Assembly: GCF_009711225.1 (NCBI RefSeq)
Contig: NZ_WMIE01000010.1
Coordinates: 1-64,000, forward strand
From: Paracoccus aestuariivivens
Lineage (GTDB): Bacteria; Pseudomonadota; Alphaproteobacteria; Rhodobacterales; Rhodobacteraceae
Direction: 5' to 3'
DNA length: 64,000 bases
Shown here: positions 57,265-64,000 of the stretch, in pieces
How positions within the stretch are numbered: the first letter of the stretch is position 1
Layout: each line of letters opens with the position of its first letter
Translations under genes and position numbers: made by a program
Notes under the pieces: generated by a model
What the model saw: the letters and a program-made list of their open reading frames with translations, nothing else
What the model was told of the DNA's origin: nothing
Databases searched by the model: none

Positions 57265-58383
57265 ATGCACCCGCTTCTGCGGCAGAAAGACCGCTTCATC
57301 GCCCGTGACGAAGTGACCGGCCTTATCGACCGTCTGGCCGACAACCTGATCAACATCACCGACGAGACCGGCGAGTTCCTGCTGCGCCTTGAAGACGGGC
57401 GCGTCATCGACACCAAAGGCTGGGCCGGTTGGGAATGGACCCACGGCATCGGTCTGTACGGGTTGCTGAAATACTGGCAACTGACCGGAAGCGACAAGGC
57501 CATGTCGATCATCCGCGATTGGTTCGATGCGCGTCTGCGCGAGGGGACGCCGACCAAGAATATCAATACCGTCGCGCCGTTCCTGACGCTTGCCTGCTTG
57601 TACGAGCGCGACCGCAACCCGCAATGGGAGCCCTATCTTGATGCATGGGCCGAATGGGTCATGCACGAGATGCCGCGCACCCGCGAAGGCGGCTTGCAGC
57701 ATATCGTTTACAACAGCGTGAACGATCAGCAGCTTTGGGACGACACGCTGATGATGAGCGTGATGCCTTTGGCCAAGATCGGGGTTGTGCTGAACCGCCC
57801 GCATTATGTCGAGGAAGCCAAGTACCAGTTCCTGCTGCATGCGCAGTATCTGGCCGATACGACGACGGGCCTGTGGTACCACGGCTGGACCTTCGACGGG
57901 GACCACAACTTTGCCAAGGCGCTTTGGGCGCGCGGCAATAGCTGGATCACCATCGCGATCCCGGAATTCATCGAGTTGTTGGATCTGCCGGAAACCGATC
58001 CGGTCCGTCGGCATCTGCAATCGCTTCTGAACCGTCAGGCGGCGACCCTGCGCGACACGCAGGACGAAAGCGGGCTATGGCATACGCTGATTGACGATCC
58101 GTCAAGCTATCTGGAAAGCTCGGCCGCGGCCGGTTTTGCCTATGGTCTGCTGAAAGGCGTGCGCAAGCGCTACCTTCCGGCCGAGTTCGGCCCTGTGGCC
58201 GAGCGTGCTATTCGCGGCGTGATCGAAAATATCAGTCCCGAGGGCGAGTTACAGAACGTCTCGTTCGGCACGGCCATGGGCAGCGATCTGGACTACTACC
58301 GGCAGATCAAGCGTACCTCGATGCCTTACGGGCAGGCGATGGCGATGTTCGCGCTGGCCGAATATCTGCGGAGCTACATCTAG
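57265..58383 (+). CDS. GH88/GH105-type unsaturated glucuronyl/galacturonyl hydrolase
   Basis: A 372-residue alpha/alpha-barrel hydrolase that cleaves unsaturated uronic acid residues off rhamnogalacturonan or similar disaccharides. The hallmark LWDDTLMMSVMPLAKIG holds the catalytic Asp; WAGWEWTHGIGLYGLLKYW, RGNSWITIAIPEFIELL and ESGLWHTLIDDPSSYLESSAA are further conserved. No signal peptide, so it works in the cytoplasm after uptake by the following TRAP system. GGGAGGAG precedes the ATG at 57265; the upstream TTG is a poorer start. Confidence 0.88.
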   Translation: MHPLLRQKDRFIARDEVTGLIDRLADNLINITDETGEFLLRLEDGRVIDTKGWAGWEWTHGIGLYGLLKYWQLTGSDKAMSIIRDWFDARLREGTPTKNINTVAPFLTLACLYERDRNPQWEPYLDAWAEWVMHEMPRTREGGLQHIVYNSVNDQQLWDDTLMMSVMPLAKIGVVLNRPHYVEEAKYQFLLHAQYLADTTTGLWYHGWTFDGDHNFAKALWARGNSWITIAIPEFIELLDLPETDPVRRHLQSLLNRQAATLRDTQDESGLWHTLIDDPSSYLESSAAAGFAYGLLKGVRKRYLPAEFGPVAERAIRGVIENISPEGELQNVSFGTAMGSDLDYYRQIKRTSMPYGQAMAMFALAEYLRSYI

Positions 58384-58414
58384 CCCGCGCAATGTCTTCT
58401 GGGGAGGTAAAGAC

Positions 58415-59380
58415 ATGAATGCACGAATGATCCTTGGCGGCGTCGCCGCAATCGCCTTGATGGCGGGCGCAGCGCATGCCGAGACCCTGCGTTTCGGCTA
58501 TGCGCAAAACGCCACGCCCACCGTCGAGGCGATGCAGAAATTCGCCGAACTGGTCAGCGCCAAGACCAATGGCGATGTCACCGTCCAGTTTTTCCCGGAC
58601 GGCCAGCTTGGCGGTGAACGCGAGATGGTCGAGATGGTGCAGGGCGGAGCCTTGGACATGACCAAGGTTTCGGGCGGGCTGCTGGAAAGTTTCGCGCCGA
58701 TCTACGGCACGTTCACGCTGCCCTATCTGTTCGACGATCAGGTCCATTTCTACAAGGCGATGGACAATGCCGAGATCATGGGTCCGGTCTATGCCTCGAC
58801 TAGCGACAAGAAGTTCGTTGGCCTGACCTATTTCAACTCGGGTGCGCGGAATTTCTACACCGTCAAGGCTCCGATCGAAAAGGTCGAGGATCTGAAGGGT
58901 CTGAAAATCCGCGTTCTGCAAAGTCCGACCGCGATCCGTACCGTCGAACTGCTGGGCGCTACACCGGTGGCGATGGGGCAGGCCGAGGTCTATACCTCGC
59001 TGCAACAGGGCGTGCTGGACGGGGCCGAGAACAACGAGTTCGCGCTGACCATCGCCCGTCACGCCGAGGTCGCCAAGCATTACAGCTATGACGGCCACAC
59101 GCGCATTCCGGATATCCTGCTGATCGGGACCGCGACGCTGGACCGCCTGACCGATGAACAGCGCGCCGCGGTTCAGGAAGCTGCCAAAGAAGCGACCGAA
59201 TTCCACAAAGGCGTGTGGGATATCTCGGTCGAGGATGCCCGCAAGCAATCCGCCGACCAGTTCGCCGTTCAGTTCCACCAGCCCGATATCGCGCCGTTCC
59301 GAGCTGCCGTCGCTCCGATCTATGACGAGCAGTCGCCCGAGGCCAAGGCTCTGGTCACGGCGATCCAGGGGGCCAAGTGA
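58415..59380 (+). CDS. TRAP transporter substrate-binding protein (DctP type)
   Basis: A 321-residue periplasmic binding protein. MNARMILGGVAAIALMAGAA ends in HAE, a Sec signal with A-H-A cleavage. RFGYAQNATPTVEAMQKFAE, DGQLGGEREMVEMVQGGALD and LKGLKIRVLQSPTAI (with the conserved Arg that binds the carboxylate) mark DctP. Beside a GH105-type enzyme the ligand is probably an acidic (uronate-containing) oligosaccharide. Confidence 0.94.
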   Translation: MNARMILGGVAAIALMAGAAHAETLRFGYAQNATPTVEAMQKFAELVSAKTNGDVTVQFFPDGQLGGEREMVEMVQGGALDMTKVSGGLLESFAPIYGTFTLPYLFDDQVHFYKAMDNAEIMGPVYASTSDKKFVGLTYFNSGARNFYTVKAPIEKVEDLKGLKIRVLQSPTAIRTVELLGATPVAMGQAEVYTSLQQGVLDGAENNEFALTIARHAEVAKHYSYDGHTRIPDILLIGTATLDRLTDEQRAAVQEAAKEATEFHKGVWDISVEDARKQSADQFAVQFHQPDIAPFRAAVAPIYDEQSPEAKALVTAIQGAK

Positions 59381-59892
59381 TGCAATCATTGCGTCGCGGG
59401 CTGGACCTAGTGCTGGGTTTCGTCTGTTGCAGCCTTCTTGCCGGGCTGGTTCTTGTTCTGGCCTGGCAGGTCTTCAGCCGCTACGCAATGAACGCTCCCT
59501 CGTCCTATTCCGAGGAAGTCCTGCGCTACGGCGTGATCTGGATGTCGCTTCTGGGCGCGGCCTATGCCACAGGCAAAGGTAGCCATATGAGCGTCGATCT
59601 GTTGCGTGACCGCCTGTCCCTTCGGGGCAGGCTGCGGCTTGACGGGCTGATCTCGGTGGCGTTCGTGCTGTTTGCGGGTATCGTCCTTATCTGGGGCGGT
59701 ATGCGCGGCGTGTCGATCGCCCATGCCCAGACCAGCGCCGTCATGCGTATTCCGATGAGCTGGGTCTATCTGTCGCTGCCGGTTTCCGGAGCCCTGATGG
59801 TTCTTTACAGCCTGCTGAACCTCGCCGACCTGAGCCAAGGCAGATCGCATCATGCCGATCTGGAGGCGCAGGCCGAGAAGATGGGAGAATAA
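59380..59892 (+). CDS. TRAP transporter small permease (DctQ type)
   Basis: A 170-residue protein with four membrane segments. LVLAWQVFSRYAMNAPSSYSEEVLR is the conserved Q-V-x-x-R-Y region (given here in outline: R-Y then S-E-E-x-L-R), then GAAYATGKGSHMSVDLLRDR. The ATG at 59380 overlaps the binding-protein stop by one base (TGATG). It pairs with the large permease 3 bases downstream. Confidence 0.93.
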   Translation: MQSLRRGLDLVLGFVCCSLLAGLVLVLAWQVFSRYAMNAPSSYSEEVLRYGVIWMSLLGAAYATGKGSHMSVDLLRDRLSLRGRLRLDGLISVAFVLFAGIVLIWGGMRGVSIAHAQTSAVMRIPMSWVYLSLPVSGALMVLYSLLNLADLSQGRSHHADLEAQAEKMGE

Positions 59893-59895
59893 CCT

Positions 59896-61194
59896 ATGGC
59901 CGGTCCTGCCAGCCTTATCCTGATTTCCGTCTTCGGCGTTCTGACCCTGCTGGGTATTCCGCTGGCGATTGCCATCACCGCCGCCGCACTGGCCGCCGTC
60001 ATGCTGGTTGTGCCGCTGGACATGGCGCTGTTCACCTCGGCGCAAAAGATGCTGGCCAGCCTCGACAGCTTTTCGCTGCTTGCCGTGCCGTTTTTCATCC
60101 TGTCCGGGGTGATCATGAACTCGGGCGGGATTGCGGTCCGGTTGGTCGATTTCGCCAAACTGATCGCGGGGCGCATCCCCGGATCGCTGGCGCAGACCAA
60201 TATCGCGGGCAACATGCTGTTCGGCTCGATCTCGGGCTCGGCCATCGCCGCCTCGACCTCGATCGGGGGCGTCATGGTCCCGATGCAGAAGCGCGAAGGC
60301 TATGATCCGGGCTTTGCCGCTGCCGTGAACATCGCCTCGGCCCCGACGGGGATGCTGATCCCGCCATCGACCGCGTTCATCATCTACTCGCTGATTTCCG
60401 GCGGCGCCTCGATCGCGGCGCTGTTTCTGGGCGGAGCCGTTGCCGGTGTCGTCTGGGGCGTATCCATGATGATACTTACCGGTTTCATCGCGAAGAAACG
60501 CGGCTGGCCCGTCGCCCCTCGGATCGGCCTGTCCGAAGCGATCCAAGTGGTCATCCGCGCCATCCCCAGCCTGATGCTGATCGTCTTTATTCTTGGCGGC
60601 ATCATGATGGGCGTGGTCACGGCGGTCGAGGCGTCCGGCATCGCGGTGATCTACACCATGCTTCTGGCCTTCGTGATCCACCGCACCATGCCAATCAACG
60701 CCCTGCCGCGCTTCCTGATGGAGACGGTCCATATGACCGGAACCATCATGCTGTTGCTGGCGGCATCGGCGGCCCTGAGCTTCGCGATGGCCTTTACCGG
60801 CATTCCCGCCGCTGTCACCAGCCTGATCCTGTCGATCTCGGATGACCCGATCATGGTCATGCTGATCGTCAATATCCTGCTGCTGGTGGTTGGCTGCTTC
60901 ATGGATATGGGGCCAGCGATCCTGATCTTTACCCCGATCCTGCTGCCGATTGCGCAAAAGGTCGGCTACGATCCGGTGCATTTCGGGATCATCATGATCT
61001 TCAACCTTGCCATCGGCACGATCACGCCTCCGGTCGGGACGGGGTTGTTCGTCGGCGCAGGTGTGGCGCGGGTCAGAGTGGAAACGGCCGTCAAGGCGCT
61101 GGGGCCGTTCTATCTGCTGTTGTTCGCGATCCTGATGCTTGTGACCTATTGGCCCGGTCTGACGATGTGGCTGCCCCGGTATTTCGGTCTGTGA
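59896..61194 (+). CDS. TRAP transporter large permease (DctM type)
   Basis: A 432-residue membrane protein, about 12 segments. GIPLAIAITAAALAAVML, VPFFILSGVIMNSGGIA, NMLFGSISGSAIAASTSIGG, PSTAFIIYSLISGGASIAAL, MDMGPAILIFTPILLP and TPPVGTGLFVGAGVA are the family motifs. It is the last gene before a strong hairpin. Confidence 0.95.
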   Translation: MAGPASLILISVFGVLTLLGIPLAIAITAAALAAVMLVVPLDMALFTSAQKMLASLDSFSLLAVPFFILSGVIMNSGGIAVRLVDFAKLIAGRIPGSLAQTNIAGNMLFGSISGSAIAASTSIGGVMVPMQKREGYDPGFAAAVNIASAPTGMLIPPSTAFIIYSLISGGASIAALFLGGAVAGVVWGVSMMILTGFIAKKRGWPVAPRIGLSEAIQVVIRAIPSLMLIVFILGGIMMGVVTAVEASGIAVIYTMLLAFVIHRTMPINALPRFLMETVHMTGTIMLLLAASAALSFAMAFTGIPAAVTSLILSISDDPIMVMLIVNILLLVVGCFMDMGPAILIFTPILLPIAQKVGYDPVHFGIIMIFNLAIGTITPPVGTGLFVGAGVARVRVETAVKALGPFYLLLFAILMLVTYWPGLTMWLPRYFGL

Positions 61195-61201
61195 ACCAGA
61201 T

Positions 61202-61227
61202 GCCCGAACCCCGTCAAGGGTTCGGGC
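61202..61227. terminator. Perfect 10-bp hairpin after the TRAP operon
   Basis: GCCCGAACCC and GGGTTCGGGC pair perfectly around a 6-base loop, 8 bases after the dctM stop and 43 bases before the end of the convergent ligase gene. It can serve both directions. Confidence 0.8.
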
Positions 61228-61269
61228 GTTGCAATCTGTCGTCAAGCACCGAAGTTGCAATGGCCCACA

Positions 61270-62745
61270 TCAGAGAACGGTCAGTGCCTTGCGCCGCAGC
61301 TTGCCGAAGCCGTCGCGTGGCAGGGCTTCGACAAAACGCCACTCCTTCGGAATCTCCTCGGGACTAAGGTGCTGGCGAGCGAAGGCGACCAGTTCGGTCT
61401 CGGCCAGACTTGTCCCGTCGCGGGGAACCACCGCTGCCGTGACCCGTTGGCCCCACTCGCGGTCATCGACGCCAAATACTGCCACATCCGTCAGTTGCGG
61501 GTGACGCAGTAAGGACGCCTCGATGGCTTCGGGGTGCAATTTGACGCCACCGCTGTTGATCACGTCATCGCAGCGCCCCGCCAGATACAGGTAGCCGTCC
61601 GCATCCAGCCAGCCGAAGTCCCCGATGCTTTGATAGCCGTCGGCATCGCGTCTCGGGGTCGGAGCATCGGGGCCGGTGTAATCGCTACGGCCCTGTGGAT
61701 CGTCCGGACGCATGAAGATCTCGCCAGGGGTGCCTGTGGGCAGCAAACGGCCCTCGGGCGAGTAGATCCGGATATCTGTTTCGAAGCCTTGCCCGACCGT
61801 GCCTCGACGCTGCAACCATTCCGCGCCGCCGATGACCGTCTGGCCGGTATTCTCGCCCGAGCCATACATTTCCGAAACGCGGTCCGGCCCGACGCGGTCG
61901 ATCCATGCCTGCTTGAGCCAAGCGGGACAGGGCGCGCCGGTATGGTAAAGCATGTGCAGGCTGGACATTGCCGCAGGTTTTTGTGTGTCCGTGTCCAGCA
62001 TCCGCACCATCATCGTCGGAACCAGCATGACAAAGCCGACGCCATATTCATCAATGGCCCGCAAGGCGCGGTCAGCGTCGAATTTCTCCATCAGGACCAG
62101 CGTATTGCCCTCGAACAACCCGTTCTGCGCCCAGGTGAACGGGGCGTTGTGCGACATTGCCCCGCAGACCAGTTGCACCTGATCGGCGCGAAAGCCCAAA
62201 GCGGGGGCAATGTTTCCCCAGCTTCTCCCCGGTACCCGCATGAACGGGCGGCTGTCGCACATCAGCTTGGGCAAGCCGGTCGAGCCTCCGGACATGACGA
62301 TCTTGCCGGGACACGGGATCAGGTCAGGCAGCAATGCAGCGTCCCCAACCTGACCCTGCTCTATCAGCCGTTGCAGAGATATATCCCCGATATCGTCATG
62401 TTGCCCGACGATCAACCGCGCCCCGCTGCGTGATTTCAGCGATGCGGCGGCTTGGAGGGTGATCGCGGGGTCCAAGACCAGCGTCGTCGCCCCAAGTCGC
62501 CAGATTGCCAATGCAAGGGCCAGATGCTCGACGACATTGCCAAGGGCAAAGCCCACGACCTCGCCTTGTCCGACGCGATGCGCTGACAGGGCGTGGGCAA
62601 GGGATTCGACCAGACCGTCCAGCTCGGCCCATGATACCGACCGTTCGGACCCGTCGCGGGCGAGGAAGCGGACGGCTTCGGCCGCGCCGCGCTTGGCGGC
62701 GAGGTCACGTAGACGCGCAGAGTAGCTGATCTGGTCGGCGGTCAT
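61270..62745 (-). CDS. AMP-forming acyl-CoA synthetase/ligase
   Basis: A 491-residue ANL-superfamily adenylating enzyme that activates an organic acid to its CoA thioester. VMSGGSTGLPK is the A3 phosphate loop, YGSGENTGQTV the A5 region, GYQSIGDFGWLDADGYLYL the A7 Asp, AGRCDDVINSGGVKLHP the A8 hinge and RDGFGKLRRKAL carries the A10 Lys. The acid is unknown. GGAG upstream supports the ATG at 62745. It reads leftward after the DUF3830 and TRAP genes, suggesting that it activates the acid they import. Confidence 0.9.
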   Translation of the reverse strand: MTADQISYSARLRDLAAKRGAAEAVRFLARDGSERSVSWAELDGLVESLAHALSAHRVGQGEVVGFALGNVVEHLALALAIWRLGATTLVLDPAITLQAAASLKSRSGARLIVGQHDDIGDISLQRLIEQGQVGDAALLPDLIPCPGKIVMSGGSTGLPKLMCDSRPFMRVPGRSWGNIAPALGFRADQVQLVCGAMSHNAPFTWAQNGLFEGNTLVLMEKFDADRALRAIDEYGVGFVMLVPTMMVRMLDTDTQKPAAMSSLHMLYHTGAPCPAWLKQAWIDRVGPDRVSEMYGSGENTGQTVIGGAEWLQRRGTVGQGFETDIRIYSPEGRLLPTGTPGEIFMRPDDPQGRSDYTGPDAPTPRRDADGYQSIGDFGWLDADGYLYLAGRCDDVINSGGVKLHPEAIEASLLRHPQLTDVAVFGVDDREWGQRVTAAVVPRDGTSLAETELVAFARQHLSPEEIPKEWRFVEALPRDGFGKLRRKALTVL

Positions 62746-62761
62746 CGAGGGCTCCTTGGGA

Positions 62762-63172
62762 TCAGATTTCTTCGATCCGGATTTCTTGCGCACCTTCCCA
62801 AAGCACCTTGGGTCCGATGGCTGCAAGCTTGTCGAGGTTCGAGGTCAGCGTCATGAAGTGGTTGCCCGCCAATTGACCAAGTTTTGACGCGAAATGCACG
62901 CCGCCATAGGCCAGCAGGATCTCGGTTTCGCTGATGCCGCCGGGATAAAGGATGAAATGACCGGGGGCCGGATAGCTGGTGTGGTTTTCGTAGCCCAAGC
63001 CGAAATCCTCGTCGCCAAGGGGTACCCAGACGCCCTCGCCGCTCCAGCGGACATGGACCACCTTGCTGGTATAGGGCAGTTGCTTGCGGAAGGCGGCGAC
63101 GGTTTTCGGAGCTGCGTCTTCGAACTTCGCGTCGAACTCGATACCCGCGATGGTAACTTTCAGATTGGCCAT
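62762..63172 (-). CDS. DUF3830 cyclophilin-like protein
   Basis: A 136-residue protein of the DUF3830 (cyclophilin-like beta-barrel) family: FDAKFEDAAPKTVAAFRKQL, VHVRWSGEGVWVPLGDEDF and PAPGHFILYPGGISETEILL-AYG are the usual blocks. The family is generally found with TRAP or dicarboxylate uptake genes and its function is unknown. It starts 9 bases after the TRAP large-permease stop and ends 16 bases before the ligase start. Confidence 0.85.
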   Translation of the reverse strand: MANLKVTIAGIEFDAKFEDAAPKTVAAFRKQLPYTSKVVHVRWSGEGVWVPLGDEDFGLGYENHTSYPAPGHFILYPGGISETEILLAYGGVHFASKLGQLAGNHFMTLTSNLDKLAAIGPKVLWEGAQEIRIEEI

Positions 63173-63181
63173 GATTTTTCC

Positions 63182-64000
63182 TTATTCGATTAGACCGAAC
63201 ATGCGCGGCAGGAACAGCGACACGTCCGAGATGTAGGTGACGGCGAGAAGTACGATGAACATTGCAAGCAGCGGCATCCCCAGCCTGCGGGTGACCTGCA
63301 TCACTGTGCGGCCCGCCACGCTGGAGGCCACGAACAACGACACCCCGTAGGGCGGCGTCACCGTGCCGATGGCGAAGTTCATGATCACGACCAGCGAGAA
63401 GTGGATCGGATCAATCCCAAGCTGATTGGCAATCGGGGCGAGGACAGGGACAAGGATCAGGATTGCGGCAATGGTCTCCATGAACATGCCGACGAATAGC
63501 AGAAGCACGTTCACGATCAGCAGGAACACCACCGGACTGCTGGAAACCGAGATCAGCCATTCCCCCAGCATTTGCGGCACCTGAGCGTTGGCGATCAGCC
63601 ATGAGAACACGCTGGCCGTGCCGATGATCAGCATTACGGCTGCCGAAAGCGAGACCGTCCGCAGGATCAGGGCCGGCAATTGTCTGGGCGTAAGTTCGCG
63701 GTAGACGAAGACGCCGATCAGTAGCCCGTAGAACGCCGAGACGGCGGCGGCTTCCGTGGGGGTGAAGGCTCCGCCAAGAATGCCGCCAAGGATCAGAACC
63801 GGCATGCCTGCGGCGGGCAGGGCTGCCCAACCGGTGCGGATCAGACGCGACACGGTGAACGGCTCGGTTTCGCGGTAGGTCTCGCCGCCCTTGCGGGCAA
63901 AGACATAGGCGCAGACCATCAGCAGGAAAATACACAGAAATCCCGGTACGATCCCCGCGACGAACAACGCGCCGATGGAAACATTCGAGACGACCGCAAG
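63182..64000 (-). CDS. TRAP transporter large permease (DctM type), cut by the window edge
   Basis: The C-terminal 272 residues of a second DctM-type permease; the frame is open through the edge (…NVSIGALFVAGIVPGF). Seen features are GGILGGAFTPTEAAAVSAFYG, LLLFVGMFMETIAAILILVP, VLAPIANQLGIDPIHF and GTVTPPYGVSLFVASSVAG. Its binding protein and small permease should lie to the right of the window. Confidence 0.93.
   Translation of the reverse strand, partial: LAVVSNVSIGALFVAGIVPGFLCIFLLMVCAYVFARKGGETYRETEPFTVSRLIRTGWAALPAAGMPVLILGGILGGAFTPTEAAAVSAFYGLLIGVFVYRELTPRQLPALILRTVSLSAAVMLIIGTASVFSWLIANAQVPQMLGEWLISVSSSPVVFLLIVNVLLLFVGMFMETIAAILILVPVLAPIANQLGIDPIHFSLVVIMNFAIGTVTPPYGVSLFVASSVAGRTVMQVTRRLGMPLLAMFIVLLAVTYISDVSLFLPRMFGLIE

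Noticed and set aside
59407..61260. A 617-codon minus-strand frame across dctQ-dctM
   Set aside because: Shadow of the TRAP permease genes; the translation is an Asp/Gln/His/Arg-rich low-complexity string.

Overview
The window is GC-rich, densely coded chromosomal DNA of an alphaproteobacterium, most likely a Paracoccus-like member of the Rhodobacteraceae. The main support is the pccR-pccB-pccA-scpA-mce propionyl-CoA block with an ScfR-type regulator. Other support is the many TRAP and ABC uptake systems, each next to its own regulator, and the general style of the genes. Species cannot be fixed from the sequence alone. I see no rRNA, tRNA, CRISPR array or phage.

Layout. 1-470: insertion-sequence debris (start of an IS256-type transposase, broken end of an IS5-type transposase). 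0.6-3 kb: lipoprotein, RsgA GTPase and an unrecognised 200-residue protein. 3-5.6 kb: nitronate-monooxygenase-like enzyme, ACT-domain protein, ABM monooxygenase and a divergent ArsR regulator with an inverted repeat over its start codon. 5.7-11.5 kb: a GH5-like glycosidase fused to RTX repeats, a PhoD-like phosphatase, a VOC protein and a secreted phytase-type esterase. 11.6-19.3 kb: pccR diverging from pccB-pccA-scpA-mce, converting propionyl-CoA to succinyl-CoA and closed by a strong hairpin. 19.3-21.8 kb: YdbC-like reductase and BrnQ.

22.2-30 kb: an eight-gene operon of family-5 binding protein, two ATPases, two permeases, a GDPD phosphodiesterase, a HAD phosphatase and a TIM-barrel isomerase. 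Its gene order resembles the agrocinopine (acc) locus and suggests import and stepwise hydrolysis of a phosphodiester. It converges on an NdvA/ChvA-like exporter. 31.9-38 kb: a 5-oxoprolinase-type operon (NRAMP, PxpA, DUF1445, fused PxpB-PxpC, biotin carboxylase-BCCP) with a divergent GntR regulator. The biotin protein plus the PxpB-PxpC (AHS1-AHS2) fusion together hold the parts of urea carboxylase. 38.9-41.2 kb: a phospholipid trio (acyltransferase, CDP-diglyceride synthase-like, CDP-alcohol transferase-like).

41.5-45.9 kb: siderophore-interacting protein, a DgcA/TMADH-like FMN demethylase, TetR and a ProC-like reductase, probably for N-methylated amino acids. 45.9-52.7 kb: LysR plus a sugar ABC importer and a Gfo/Idh/MocA oxidoreductase. 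52.8-54.5 kb: pabB and a pabC-like gene for p-aminobenzoate. 54.6-56.1 kb: DASS anion transporter. 56.3-61.2 kb: IclR diverging from a GH105-type hydrolase and a full TRAP importer, probably for pectin oligomers, with a 13-nt perfect inverted repeat in the promoter. 61.3-64 kb: AMP-ligase, DUF3830 protein and the end of a second TRAP importer running off the window.

Most of the window is accessory uptake and catabolism: nearly every cluster pairs an importer with one to three enzymes and a neighbouring regulator. Functions are read from translated motifs and gene context; no database search was run.
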